Positions 37,292 to 46,533 are shown, numbered from the stretch's first letter. The stretch is 64,000 bases of DNA from Roseihalotalea indica (GCF_022458895.1 NZ_JAINFL010000009.1:124001-188000); one strand, 5' to 3'. Notes: generated by a model from the sequence alone, not told the origin. Numbers and translations are program-made.

Positions 37292-38089
37292 TTAAGAAAG
37301 ATTATTGTTTCGTTTCATCGTTTTGCCCATCATCTTTCTGGAAAGAGAACCGGGTACCAATACGTTCATCATGCGGTATTTTCGTCCGGGCAGCACAGTG
37401 CTGCGATTAGCCCGAAGTGCCAGTAAAGACTCCCGCACACACTGCGCTACCGGCAGAGGTTTCATCGGCATATTCTGATGCGTAAATCCTAACTGTCCTA
37501 ATACCGGAGTATCCGTGGGGCTGGTAATCAGCACAGTCAGGTGAATGCCCAGGGCTTTAAATTCGGTATGCAGGCTTTTCCCCAGGCTGGTGATGTAGCC
37601 TTTGGTGCCCGCCTCATTGGCCATATAGGGCACCCCGTTAGCAGAGCCCATAGCTCCGGTAAATAGTATCCCGCCTTTGCCGCGTTTGGCTAATAGTTTT
37701 CCAAAATAATGCGTAAGCTGGAGGTGAGAGATAGCGTTAAGCTGAAAGACATACCGAAGCTCTTCTTCCTGAAAAGATAAAAAGTTTCCGGGCCTACCGG
37801 TGCCCGCATTGGAGATAAGCAGCCCAATGTCAAGATCACGGGTAGCATCAGTAATTTTTTTAATAGCGTTCTCTTCGGATAAATCCACTTCCAGGGTCCG
37901 GTACTGTATACCGTATTGCTGAGCTAATTCCTTACCGAGAGATTCCAGTAAAGGAAAGCGACGGGCTACCAACACCAGGTTGAGTTTACAGGCGGCTAGT
38001 TGGCGAGCAAATTCTTTTCCTATACCGGAAGAGGCGCCGGTGATCAGTGCCCAGGGGCCAAAGGTATGTTGATCAATGATTGGTTTCAT
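37292..38089 (-). CDS. Short-chain dehydrogenase/reductase lacking the catalytic Tyr
   Basis: A 265-residue SDR-fold protein. The cofactor motif TGASSGIG (about 18-25) and NAG (about 94-96) are intact. At the active site the sequence reads YMANEAGTKGY: the Lys (163) of YxxxK is present but the Tyr position (159) is Glu, and the usual Ser position, 13 residues before, is Ala. I checked the codon: GAG on the coding strand. Unless another residue takes over, oxidoreductase activity should be weak or absent. It heads an operon with two DoxX-like genes, 116 bases downstream of an AraC regulator. Confidence 0.85.
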   Translation of the reverse strand: MKPIIDQHTFGPWALITGASSGIGKEFARQLAACKLNLVLVARRFPLLESLGKELAQQYGIQYRTLEVDLSEENAIKKITDATRDLDIGLLISNAGTGRPGNFLSFQEEELRYVFQLNAISHLQLTHYFGKLLAKRGKGGILFTGAMGSANGVPYMANEAGTKGYITSLGKSLHTEFKALGIHLTVLITSPTDTPVLGQLGFTHQNMPMKPLPVAQCVRESLLALRANRSTVLPGRKYRMMNVLVPGSLSRKMMGKTMKRNNNLS

Positions 38090-38205
38090 ATATGATATGT
38101 TTATATGTGAATGATACCATCAAAGATCGGTAGTGGGGCAGGGTTCTCTTTGTTTAAAACCGTCAGAATGTTGCACAATTCAGTCAGGCTGACCAGTGCG
38201 CGGTA

Positions 38206-39051
38206 TCAGGCTTTGTTCACCGACAGGCGATAGTCAGAAGGAGAGGTGCCGTAGGCGGCTTTAAAGGAACGGGAAAAATGAGCTACATCGTGAAAGCCAG
38301 TCTGAAAAGCAATTTCGCCCACGGTAAAAGTGCTCACCGCCAGCAGCTCTCGGGCGCGTTCCAGTCGTTTTGTTTTAATGTAGTTGGCCGGAGTGCTCTG
38401 AAACAGATTTTGAAACTGCCGGTTAAAAGTAGACACGCTCGTATGGGCTAACCGGGCCAGATCTTCTACCGAAATATCTGAGAATAAATGCTGCTGCACC
38501 ACTTCCTGAATAGTCACCTCGCGAGGCGTAAATAGCTCAGCAAAGAGCCGCTCGATAGATGTGGCATTCTTGGTTTGAACAAGCAATAAGATCAGTTCTT
38601 TGACTTTAAGCTCCAGCAAGTCATCGCTCACCAGCGAGGGGTGATCAAAATAAAAGTAGAGGCTCTCTACAAACTTCTGCACAGTATCATCCGGCACCAC
38701 CTTTCGGATAAATGATTTCCTTTCCGAAGGTTTCACAAAAGAAGGAAGCTCGTGCTGATATAACGTGCGGAGGATATGCGGGAACAAATGAAATACCAGA
38801 ATGTCGTACCGCCCGGCAGTGTGCCGCTGGATCAGGTCGGCAAAGTATGGTCCGCATTTTAGCAATACCGATTCCTGTGGAGCAATGCGAGTCTGCTCAT
38901 GCGGAGAGTTAAGCGTAGCAGTGCCTTCTGAGAAATAGATAAAACAGGCCTCATCATGAAAGTCTACTGCAAAGCGAAAGGGGGCTTCAATGATTACCTT
39001 TTCGATCAGGCACTGCCCTTTAAAATCAAACTTCTGGTGGTGTAGTATCAT
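38206..39051 (-). CDS. AraC-family transcriptional regulator
   Basis: A 281-residue regulator. The N-terminal half (about 1-150) is a cupin-like ligand-sensing region, and the C-terminal 100 residues carry two helix-turn-helix motifs: ISVEDLARLAHTSVSTFNRQF and FTVGEIAFQTGFHDVAHFSR, followed by GTSPSDYR. It lies just upstream of and on the same strand as the SDR-DoxX operon, which is its likely target. The ligand is unknown. Confidence 0.92.
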   Translation of the reverse strand: MILHHQKFDFKGQCLIEKVIIEAPFRFAVDFHDEACFIYFSEGTATLNSPHEQTRIAPQESVLLKCGPYFADLIQRHTAGRYDILVFHLFPHILRTLYQHELPSFVKPSERKSFIRKVVPDDTVQKFVESLYFYFDHPSLVSDDLLELKVKELILLLVQTKNATSIERLFAELFTPREVTIQEVVQQHLFSDISVEDLARLAHTSVSTFNRQFQNLFQSTPANYIKTKRLERARELLAVSTFTVGEIAFQTGFHDVAHFSRSFKAAYGTSPSDYRLSVNKA

Positions 39052-39175
39052 GCTGCCTGCGGTAGTAGATGCCTTTGCATGATACGTAGTTTTGCATAAG
39101 GAAGAAACCTTTTAATCCGGTAATTCCTATGCAGTTTATACCCGGAAGGAGTAGGAAGAGATATTTTGAACCAAC

Positions 39176-40447
39176 TTATAAGCTGTATTTAAGAGAAAGA
39201 TAGAACCGCTTAGTGGTTGAGTTAAGTCTACTATATGCAGATATACCATTTCCTCGCTCGTAGCGGATTTCCAGAGAATAACGCTTGAATTGGGTGCCTA
39301 GTCCGGCCAAATATCCCTGCTCATATTTTCTGGTTGCTGCTAGGGCTTGGCCCTCGTTCACTCTGCCTATTGATAAGGACATTAATTCTTCTCTTCCGTA
39401 GTTGTTCTCTCGGATAGTCCATCCATTTGAAATTCCGGCATTAGCATATAAAAAAAATTGGTTAACCGGATAGCGAAAGCGAAGCATATTATTCAGCTTT
39501 AGGTACGAATACCCAAATTCAGTATCAATGTAAGCGTAATCTGATCCGTTGGTAAATCTGACATAATGCCCGGCAACGTTGTATGATGTATACATAATTT
39601 CATTGCTTATTACCCATTTTTTCTGATTTCTGGGCAAAATCAAATCTAAAAACAGACCAAAAGTAGCATTAACTGACTGCGAGTAGTCTACTTCGGTAAG
39701 GGAGGGAAAACCTCGATCGCTTTTAAATTGCAACGATGTTTGCGAGAATCCCATCAGCAAACCAGTTTCTAGAGATATATTTTCTGGTTGCTTATAAAAT
39801 TCTATTTCCGATTGAGTGCAATTATAATAATGAAGAAATACCCTTTCTAGATACTTTTTTTCATATTTGACTTGGTTTAGCTCTTCATCAATAGAAAGGC
39901 AATCTTTCAGGTAAATTTTTAATTGCCCTACATATTTCTTGTTCTCTTGAATTACCCTTTTCCCATAACGTCTCTCTACAAATCGCTTGTAGATCAGGAG
40001 GCGGTAAGTAGAATCCTGCCATATGTAAAATTGATTTTTCCCTCGCCTGTCGTAAAGATAGTATAGGCTTTTATCTCCTCGGACGAGAGTCTGCAAAAAA
40101 ACAGTAACTTTTTTCAGTTTAAGGTCAGGGCCGTATGTCAGTTCACTTATCTTTGAAGGACTCGCCTCTATCTCGATAGTAGCGCTGATATAGTGCTCAT
40201 CTTGCACTATAAATCCATGTATTGCTCCAGGATTATAAAGAGCGGGTTTTTCGCCCATGTGTTTTTGAAAAGAAATCTCAGTGGGATTTCTTTTCCAGTT
40301 ACGGTAATCAATAAAACCATGAATGGTGTCCTGATCCAGGGTGATGATCTGCCCGGGCACAATACTTTCCTGAGCCTGAGAAAAATTACAAAGAAGGATG
40401 CACCCAAAGGCAAGTATCAGTCTTGCCAGGGATTCTAAAATGTTCAT
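39176..40447 (-). CDS. Outer-membrane beta-barrel protein, hypothetical
   Basis: A 423-residue protein with a signal peptide ending NFSQAQES. An N-terminal region of about 200 residues starts with GQIITLDQDTIHGFIDYRNW, a motif shared by many Bacteroidota uncharacterised envelope proteins. A C-terminal barrel of alternating aromatic strands ends RFYLSLKYSL, a typical terminal strand with hydrophobic end. The barrel resembles PorT/OmpW-like eight-stranded proteins. No function can be assigned. Confidence 0.75.
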   Translation of the reverse strand: MNILESLARLILAFGCILLCNFSQAQESIVPGQIITLDQDTIHGFIDYRNWKRNPTEISFQKHMGEKPALYNPGAIHGFIVQDEHYISATIEIEASPSKISELTYGPDLKLKKVTVFLQTLVRGDKSLYYLYDRRGKNQFYIWQDSTYRLLIYKRFVERRYGKRVIQENKKYVGQLKIYLKDCLSIDEELNQVKYEKKYLERVFLHYYNCTQSEIEFYKQPENISLETGLLMGFSQTSLQFKSDRGFPSLTEVDYSQSVNATFGLFLDLILPRNQKKWVISNEIMYTSYNVAGHYVRFTNGSDYAYIDTEFGYSYLKLNNMLRFRYPVNQFFLYANAGISNGWTIRENNYGREELMSLSIGRVNEGQALAATRKYEQGYLAGLGTQFKRYSLEIRYERGNGISAYSRLNSTTKRFYLSLKYSL

Positions 40448-40540
40448 AGAGTTTTTAGAGAGTAAGAAGGTACGAATATAAGAAACAGATTTATTTGCCT
40501 TCAGTGTTCTTACTCAGATAGGCTAATCAGAAAATATACG

Positions 40541-41305
40541 CTATGCTTTTTTAGACCTGTTAGAGCGCTTTTCTTTATTCTTCACGTAGATGAGTTTATG
40601 CCGACTCTTGGCGCTTTCTCGTTCTTCCAGCTCAAACCGACCGATGGATTTGATCAGCGGGGTAAGTTTCTGAAAGCCGTAGTTTCGGGAGTCAAAATTC
40701 GGTTGTTTCTTTTGCAGCAGACTGCCTACATCGCCCAGAAAAGCCCAGCCTTCATCATCAGATACATCTGTAATAGTAGTTCTGATCAGGTTAATTTCTT
40801 TGGCCGTGATTTTATCCACCCCATCCTTCGACGAGTCTTTTTCATTTTCACTCTCAGTTTCCTGGTCTTTTGACTGGCTTTTCAGAATTTCAATGTAAAT
40901 GAACCGGTCGCAGGCGACGATGAAAGGGTTGGGCGTCTTTCTTTCGCCAATGCCGATAACCTGCATGCCTGCCTCGCGGAGGCGCGTAGCCAGCCGGGTA
41001 AAATCACTATCGCTGGATACCAGGCAGAAACCGTTTACTTTTTCCGAATACAGAATATCCATGGCATCAATAATCATGGCTGAGTCGGTAGCATTTTTGC
41101 CGGTGGTGTATCCGTACTGCTGAATGGGAGTGATAGCATTTTCCAGCAGCATGTTCTTCCACTTGGCTAGGTGCGGCTTGGTCCAATCACCGTAAATCCG
41201 TTTAATGGTGGGGTTGCCGTATTTGGCTATTTCCTCCATCATCTCTTTCACAAAGGCCGAGGGTATATTGTCGCCGTCAATGAGTACAGCCAGGTTTGAA
41301 TTCAT
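40541..41305 (-). CDS. NYN-domain RNase with OST-HTH/LOTUS domain
   Basis: A 254-residue protein. I chose the ATG at 41305 because the NYN core begins right there (MNSNLAVLIDGDNIPS); an upstream extension to 41470 is not family-like. Acidic residues of the PIN-like site are visible: Asp10, Asp12, Asp74, and Asp99/Asp101 in VSSDSDFTRLATRLRE. After a charged linker (about 143-163) comes a LOTUS-type winged helix (about 165-245), which binds RNA. Family members of this LabA/DUF88 group are single-strand RNA nucleases or RNA-binding regulators. Confidence 0.9.
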   Translation of the reverse strand: MNSNLAVLIDGDNIPSAFVKEMMEEIAKYGNPTIKRIYGDWTKPHLAKWKNMLLENAITPIQQYGYTTGKNATDSAMIIDAMDILYSEKVNGFCLVSSDSDFTRLATRLREAGMQVIGIGERKTPNPFIVACDRFIYIEILKSQSKDQETESENEKDSSKDGVDKITAKEINLIRTTITDVSDDEGWAFLGDVGSLLQKKQPNFDSRNYGFQKLTPLIKSIGRFELEERESAKSRHKLIYVKNKEKRSNRSKKA

Positions 41306-41481
41306 AGGTTTGGGGTGGTTCTCGTGGTAAGCATCATATTTTCTTTTTCGGCAGGCGGATATCTGTGGGCCCGCTTCGTGCATCAAAAGTAGGAAACTTT
41401 CATCTCTACTATGCACTAAGGGGCGAGATACTTTGTTGTGCCTCTGAGGCAGTTGAGTTATCTCGGCCAAACTAGCCTGTT

Positions 41482-41489
41482 TATTTTTG
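41482..41489 (+). promoter_or_regulatory. -7 box upstream of the transglutaminase gene
   Basis: TATTTTTG matches TAnnTTTG, 55 bases before the ATG. No -33 element at the usual spacing was found. Confidence 0.4.
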
Positions 41490-41544
41490 AACCTTCATTT
41501 TTATACGGCCACGATGAGCCGTCGTACATCTTACTTTTAAGGAT

Positions 41545-42339
41545 ATGTGGTTACGTACCAGTTGTGAATTTACCTTCGATATTTCGGTGCCAACCCCCTT
41601 TATCCTGATGCTCCGGCCCCGCAGCGGCATACAGCAGTGGGTGGCTCGAGAGGAATATAAACTTTCACCGGAGGTGGCTGCTTTTGAGTTTACCGATGCC
41701 TACGGCAACCTGTGCCAGCGACTGATGGCCCCGCCCGGCCCGTTTTCCGTCTATACTTCGGCTGAAGTGCGCACGGCCGATTTGGTGGATCAGGCTCCCG
41801 GCGCCTTTTTCGGAGAGATCCAGTACCTGCCCGATCCGGTGCTTAGTTACCTCCTGCCCAGCCGCTATTGCGAGTCGGATCGTTTCAACGAGATGGCGAC
41901 GGAAATCACGGCGGGGCAACAGCCGGGCTATGATCAGGTGGCTACTATTGAGAACTGGTTGCGCAGCAGCATCCGGTATGTTCCGGGCAGCAGCGACTAT
42001 CCGGTGTCGGCGGTGGAGGTCAACCTTCGCCAGTCGGGGGTTTGCCGCGATCTGGCCCATCTGGGAATCGCCCTCTGCCGTAGTATTAGTATTCCGGCCC
42101 GCATGGTAGTGGGCTACCTGTATAAGCTGCAACCGATGGATCTGCACGCCTGGTTTGAAGCCTTCGTCGGCGGACGCTGGTATACCTTTGATGCCGTACC
42201 CACCGGACCGAAAGGGGGCTACGTGGCTCTGGGGTTTGGCCGCGATGCGGCGGATGTGGCTATTTATAATCAGTTTGGTCCGGCAGTGTATGCCACCCGG
42301 CAGGAGGTGAAGGTGGAGCGCATTGAAGCGAGGGTTTGA
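41545..42339 (+). CDS. Transglutaminase-like cysteine peptidase family protein
   Basis: A 264-residue cytoplasmic-looking protein (no signal peptide). The N-terminal beta domain (about 1-105) precedes a transglutaminase core whose triad is visible: Cys167 in [10 protein letters not shown], His201 in [10 protein letters not shown], Asp216 in TFDAVP. Bacterial members of this group act as proteases or amide-bond-processing enzymes, often next to circularly permuted ATP-grasp or alpha-E genes, which are absent here. It is monocistronic. Confidence 0.9.
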   Translation: MWLRTSCEFTFDISVPTPFILMLRPRSGIQQWVAREEYKLSPEVAAFEFTDAYGNLCQRLMAPPGPFSVYTSAEVRTADLVDQAPGAFFGEIQYLPDPVLSYLLPSRYCESDRFNEMATEITAGQQPGYDQVATIENWLRSSIRYVPGSSDYPVSAVEVNLRQSGVCRDLAHLGIALCRSISIPARMVVGYLYKLQPMDLHAWFEAFVGGRWYTFDAVPTGPKGGYVALGFGRDAADVAIYNQFGPAVYATRQEVKVERIEARV

Positions 42340-42426
42340 TAGAGGCTGTTTAGCTGTCGTACGTTTTTATTCCCCTCCCTTAGAGTTACCGGGCTATGCC
42401 TTTTATGCCCCCTCTCCCTATTCCCA

Positions 42427-42687
42427 CTCAGAGTTACTCGAAGAGAACTCTGAGCTTCACCGATGTTGCTTATGGTTATCTGGTTCTGGCTCTGGTTCTG
42501 GCGCGCGTTTGAGTGAAACGGAAACGCGTGACTTCTTCGTAGGACAATATGTATGTCCTCTTAGAGTTACTCCCCTCCCTCAGAGTTACTCGAAGAGAAC
42601 TCTGAGCTTCATGGATATTGCTCGTGGTTATGTGGCGCGTTTGAATGAAATGGTAACACGAGGCTTCTTTGTAAGACAATATATAGA
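42427..42687. repeat. Imperfect tandem duplication with hairpins
   Basis: Copy 1 (42427-42554) and copy 2 (42579-42687) both begin CTCAGAGTTACTCGAAGAGA and end near GACAATATRTA. Each has a perfect stem CTCAGAGTT/AACTCTGAG. Copy 1 carries an extra TCTGGTTCTGGC-type insertion that shifts the frame, so the unit is not conserved as protein. A 124-codon open frame across it (42323-42694) is judged spurious. It fills part of the 649-base gap after the transglutaminase gene. Confidence 0.6.
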
Positions 42688-42723
42688 ATTTTAGCAATAT
42701 GCCTTAAGCACTACCATCGTTCA

Positions 42724-42747
42724 TTTCTTTGTCTTGATACAAAGAAA
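42724..42747. repeat. Hairpin of the TTTCTTTGT type
   Basis: TTTCTTTGT and ACAAAGAAA form a perfect 9-bp stem around CTTGAT, followed by CCAAAGAAAAATCAAG. This is a dispersed intergenic sequence type in Bacteroidota, and a related hairpin lies at 44486-44514 on the other side of the orphan gene. Confidence 0.5.
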
Positions 42748-42832
42748 CGAACCGCGCCACGGTGGCCAAAGAAAAATCAAGAAATCTCAATGCTTCTCCG
42801 CACAAGGCTGACGCACGCTCGCTGAGCTTTCG

Positions 42833-42849
42833 GGCCAGCGCACAGTTAA
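42833..42849 (+). repeat. Direct repeat flanking the orphan gene, left copy
   Basis: GGCCAGCGCACAGTTAA, differing in two positions from GGCCAGTGTACAGTTAA at 44671-44687. The bases before each copy are also alike (ACGCACGCTCGCTGAGC and ACGCTTCGCTAAACGC). Confidence 0.45.
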
Positions 42850-42988
42850 TACTTTAAATTAGTTTCTCGTAGTTAGAAAATATGGTTTTTAAATCATTTG
42901 TAAAAAGTTTGTCTTTTAAACTATCCTTTAGAAATGATTAAATCAATAGGCTTTATAAGCACGTACATATTAACAAAAATTAAAAGAC

Positions 42989-44308
42989 ATGAGTAGTAAG
43001 TTTGATCCTACACAACCCCTCTTTAAATATACAGACGAATATCCTCCTGATAAGAAATACGCTACTGGGATGTTACAGCATGGGATACTGAAAATCGGCA
43101 CCTTGCATGACTTTCGAAAAGTTGAAGATTACAACTATACTATTGGTGATATATACGAAGGAAGATCTCAGTTTATTGATCACATTGATCATACTGAAGG
43201 AAGAAAAATTAAGAAGCCGCCTCTAGTAAATTCTTCTAAAAAGACAATTGTCACTATTAAGAATAGTTTTAATGCGTATGATGTAGATAGTCAAGACTTC
43301 TATATATTTTGTGTAACAATCGGTCACAGTACAAAAGGTATGCAGAAAACTGGTTATAATGCTAGTGTACGTATCAATAATCCAATGGAATTTATGCGAA
43401 TAATAACTCAAGAACTAATAGGGCAAGGTCTTATTACAGGAGAGTGTTGGATTGATGCTTGTATGTATGGTGAACGACATAGAAGTTTAAAAGAGGTGCA
43501 AAATATTCCTGTCTTTTTTCTTAAATCTACTGATTTTGAATATCAGAAAGAGGTTCGTATGGTGTGGGCTCCCACAGAATCTTCCATTGGGCATAAAATC
43601 ATTGAATGTCCAGCTATAGCTAAACTATTATCACTTCAAGAATTATTACCAAAAATAGAGAAACCTAATTTAAGTTATTCACCAAGGCTTAAAGATGAAG
43701 AATTACTGAAGAAAACATACGAAGTTGTTGATAGTATTATAGAATATTTGCAAAAGTATAAAGACACCGAAGAACAAAATTCATCTGATTCTATCTCTTT
43801 TAAAAACGGATCTCAAACTTTGTCTGAATTACAGGAAAAGTACAAAGCCGGGCCGTTTATGGAAAAAGATTTACTAATTAAGGAATATGCGAATCGTGGA
43901 TTTAGAGATGGCCGACTTGAAAGAATTATTCTTCCACATGCTGGCTTGAATGAAAAGGAGCTGGCTAGCACTTTGCAACGACTTGCTGAATTGTTTGAAA
44001 TTCGACTTGCAGTTAATGATAACAAGTTTCTCAAAATTGAAAGAGCTTCTGAATATAGGTTTTGGGCTAGAAACTTTGATATGCCTATATTTATGTTTGC
44101 TGAAAAAGCACCTGAGTTAATTCTTCAGGCTTATAAGGATGAAAAAAAGTTCACTGCTGGTTCAGATAAGCCTGAATCCACACTTTCTATTGAACCATAT
44201 TCACTTAAATTGTCCCCTGAGGTACGTAAGGCACTTGCATGGTTTGTGAAGAACAGTGGTGCTACTCCTTCCGAAGTTATGGATGAACTTCAGCAGACTA
44301 TTCGCTAA
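42989..44308 (+). CDS. AT-rich orphan gene, possible DUF2971-like protein
   Basis: A 439-residue cytoplasmic protein without signal or TM segments. The N-terminal half (about 10-215) has FKYTDEYPPDKKYATGMLQHGILKIGTL-type order, with a GDIYEGRSQF loop, a FYIFCVTIGH strand and an EVRMVWAP strand; this recalls DUF2971-type proteins, some of which are found near defence genes, but the match is weak. The C-terminal half (about 220-439) is helical and charged (ELLKKTYEVVDSIIEYLQKYKD, LRRLAELFEIRLAVNDNKF). Base composition is visibly more AT-rich than its neighbours, and it lies in repeat-rich DNA bracketed by related hairpins and direct repeats, which suggests recent transfer. I do not recognise its function. 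Confidence 0.75.
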   Translation: MSSKFDPTQPLFKYTDEYPPDKKYATGMLQHGILKIGTLHDFRKVEDYNYTIGDIYEGRSQFIDHIDHTEGRKIKKPPLVNSSKKTIVTIKNSFNAYDVDSQDFYIFCVTIGHSTKGMQKTGYNASVRINNPMEFMRIITQELIGQGLITGECWIDACMYGERHRSLKEVQNIPVFFLKSTDFEYQKEVRMVWAPTESSIGHKIIECPAIAKLLSLQELLPKIEKPNLSYSPRLKDEELLKKTYEVVDSIIEYLQKYKDTEEQNSSDSISFKNGSQTLSELQEKYKAGPFMEKDLLIKEYANRGFRDGRLERIILPHAGLNEKELASTLQRLAELFEIRLAVNDNKFLKIERASEYRFWARNFDMPIFMFAEKAPELILQAYKDEKKFTAGSDKPESTLSIEPYSLKLSPEVRKALAWFVKNSGATPSEVMDELQQTIR

Positions 44309-44485
44309 TAGTAAATAAATTTGATAATCACGCAGTGGCGAGTGCTTCATATATTTACGGTAGGTGCGTAGGCCGTCCACGAAGGGTATGGCCATTTTGA
44401 AGGTTGTGCGTGAGAGAGCTAGACAATGTGTTGGCTTGTGCGATGCAGGAGAAAAATGGCTTTCTTAGTGGCATCTTTTTTTGTT

Positions 44486-44514
44486 CTTTTCTTTTGGGCA
44501 ATGCAAAAGAAAAG
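44486..44514. repeat. Hairpin of the CTTTTCTTTTG type
   Basis: CTTTTCTTTTG and CAAAAGAAAAG form a perfect 11-bp stem around GGCAATG. It lies in the 778-base gap 44309-45086, which otherwise holds the direct repeat at 44671, a short repeat ACGTACTTTTCC (44814 and 44857 regions) and no credible gene. Confidence 0.55.
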
Positions 44515-44670
44515 GACATTGCAATAGAACGGCCTTTGTCAAAGGTTAAACACACTTATACAGTAAAGCAAGTGTCAAGAACATTAATGCCGGTTTAACA
44601 AATACAAGCAAGCATACTATCGATAGACATGTCACGCGTTACGCTTCGCTAAACGCGCGCCAGCGGTAAT

Positions 44671-44687
44671 GGCCAGTGTACAGTTAA
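44671..44687 (+). repeat. Direct repeat flanking the orphan gene, right copy
   Basis: GGCCAGTGTACAGTTAA, the partner of 42833-42849, 1838 bases away. Just before it CGCGTT and AACGCG can pair. It could mark the edge of an inserted segment. Confidence 0.45.
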
Positions 44688-45086
44688 CAACTCCCTTTCC
44701 TCGCCAGAATGTCAATTCGAAAACCCAATACATCGCATATCCATCAAGAAAAATCATAATCAACCCCTCAAACATTATTTTTTCCACCAGATCAGTCTTG
44801 CAAACCGCTTTCAACGTACTTTTCCAATAAAATCAATCGCCCAAGGTGCCTTCTACGTACTTTTCCGAATGGATCAGCCCCTCGAAGTGCTTTTTAACAG
44901 TTTTTCTAAGCAGAAAAATGAGTTGAGGGCGGTCAAGGCCCTTTTTTAGGGGGAGATAGGTCAGTCGAGCCGGGAAAGAATGAATTTTCCCTCACGGCCC
45001 GAGCGACTTAATCAGTAGGTTCCTCTTCCTGCTGCCTGAGTTTCGGGGCTTTCCCCGCCGCTTCAGGAGAGTAACCCTATCAACTT

Positions 45087-46430
45087 TTACATGGCTGCGC
45101 CCGATGCCTCGGTCAGCCGTATTTCACCCGCACCGGGGCTAACATCATACAGCACATAGGAGCCTAGCGAATCTTGCAGCAGGGTCAGTTCAGCCTGATC
45201 GGCCTGTCCGCTTGGCAGATGCAACACGACCGATTCCCAACCCTCTGGCACATAGGTTTTTAAGGTGACCGGAACATTATACACTTCCGCATCAAGGTCA
45301 GAGGCCATAGTGACCACAATGGCATCATCCTGCATTGTGCTGCTTACGTCGGTTTCTTTTCTTTCCCGCATGTACTTGGTAACGTCCGCAAACGTAGCAA
45401 CCCATAAAGAATCTTCCCGCTCCTTCATATAGCCAAAATATTCTTCTAACTCGGCTCCGGTGCGGGGCTCCCAGCCAATGCCGTCTATGCCATGAAAGAC
45501 GAGTACCAGCCAGATGTTATTGTGGGCCAGGCAGGTATCCACCCATGCTTTCATCGTTTCCATATTGATGCTGGTTACCGGGCCTCGTTGCCACTGCACA
45601 TACTCCTTATCTGAGGCGCCGGGTTGCCTTTGGCTGGAGCGGTTGAGTTCATCCAGGTAGGGGGCCGGCATACGGTTGCGCAGTGCCGGATATATTTCGT
45701 GAGCATACTCCATTACCCGCTCGTCTTCCGTACCGTAAGGGCCTTCAGCCGAAAAGGTATACTCTTCCCCCATAAACTTCCGGACATCGGCCTTACTCTG
45801 TTCCAGCTCGTATAACATGTTAGCCTCATCCAGCACGGCTAAGCGGGGGTGCGTCACGGTATGGCTGGCAATTTCATGGCCTTCAGCCGCGTAAGCCTGG
45901 AAATCCTCCCAGGTGGTGGTATCTACAGAATTGTTGTGATAATCGATCTCATCCGTATCCTCCACATTACCTCGCCTGACCTGGGCGTAGGCTTCGTCTA
46001 TCACTGCATACGCCTCCTCAACCTGCCCAGCTTCAAAGAGAGAACCGGCCTGAGAGTGGTAATCTACGGCATCTTCCATGCCCGTATATGCAATCAGAGA
46101 GGCTCGTTCAAAGAAGTTATCCGCATTGGTCTTGACGGAGGCGGTCTCCCGGATGATTTCCTCTTTGGGGCGTCCGATAAACTTGCCCCGGGCTGATCCT
46201 TCTACTTTTCCGGTAATAATATAAAACGTAGCCGGGAAGCCAAACCGGTTCATAATCGGCCGGGCCACGGTAAACTGATGAATGGTGCCATCGTCGTAGG
46301 TAAGGGAGATTGCCGACTGCTTATCTCCCTGCCAGGGCGTAATTATAGTATGCCCCACATTTTCTTCTGTTTGGGTGGCACAGGAAATAAAAAGGAGTAC
46401 GATTCCGGTCAGGTAAATACTGGTTTTCAT
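45087..46430 (-). CDS. Polysaccharide deacetylase-family lipoprotein
   Basis: A 447-residue protein with a lipoprotein signal (VLLFISCATQ, Cys17). The NodB fold begins with SLTYDDGT (about 41-48, catalytic-base Asp) and continues with ASHTVTHPRL (about 188-197, metal-binding His residues). Between them is a long helical insertion of about 100 residues, which is unusual compared with compact deacetylases. A C-terminal beta domain (about 355-447) follows. The enzyme would remove acetyl groups from glycans in the periplasm or at the cell surface. It is flanked by gaps and appears monocistronic. Confidence 0.88.
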   Translation of the reverse strand: MKTSIYLTGIVLLFISCATQTEENVGHTIITPWQGDKQSAISLTYDDGTIHQFTVARPIMNRFGFPATFYIITGKVEGSARGKFIGRPKEEIIRETASVKTNADNFFERASLIAYTGMEDAVDYHSQAGSLFEAGQVEEAYAVIDEAYAQVRRGNVEDTDEIDYHNNSVDTTTWEDFQAYAAEGHEIASHTVTHPRLAVLDEANMLYELEQSKADVRKFMGEEYTFSAEGPYGTEDERVMEYAHEIYPALRNRMPAPYLDELNRSSQRQPGASDKEYVQWQRGPVTSINMETMKAWVDTCLAHNNIWLVLVFHGIDGIGWEPRTGAELEEYFGYMKEREDSLWVATFADVTKYMRERKETDVSSTMQDDAIVVTMASDLDAEVYNVPVTLKTYVPEGWESVVLHLPSGQADQAELTLLQDSLGSYVLYDVSPGAGEIRLTEASGAAM

Positions 46431-46533
46431 TTTTAGAAAGTTGATTTTTGGTAAGGTTTGCTTTTATCTTTTGGGTTACTGCTATTCAATTTAGCTTTTG
46501 GTGGTTACAGTGCTTATTTGCTCGCCACTTTTA

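Noticed and set aside
41306..41470. 55-residue N-terminal extension of the NYN protein
   Set aside because: The NYN core begins right after the internal Met, and the extension is low-confidence sequence.
42323..42694. 124-codon open frame
   Set aside because: It crosses both copies of the tandem repeat in different frames and has no ribosome-binding site or family features.
44404..44598. Small open frames in the gap after the orphan gene
   Set aside because: They pass through the CTTTTCTTTTG hairpin and lack start context; judged chance frames.
42800..44690. Integron cassette with attC sites around the orphan gene
   Set aside because: The flanking repeats contain GTTAA, but not a GTTRRRY core, and no integrase or other cassettes are seen.
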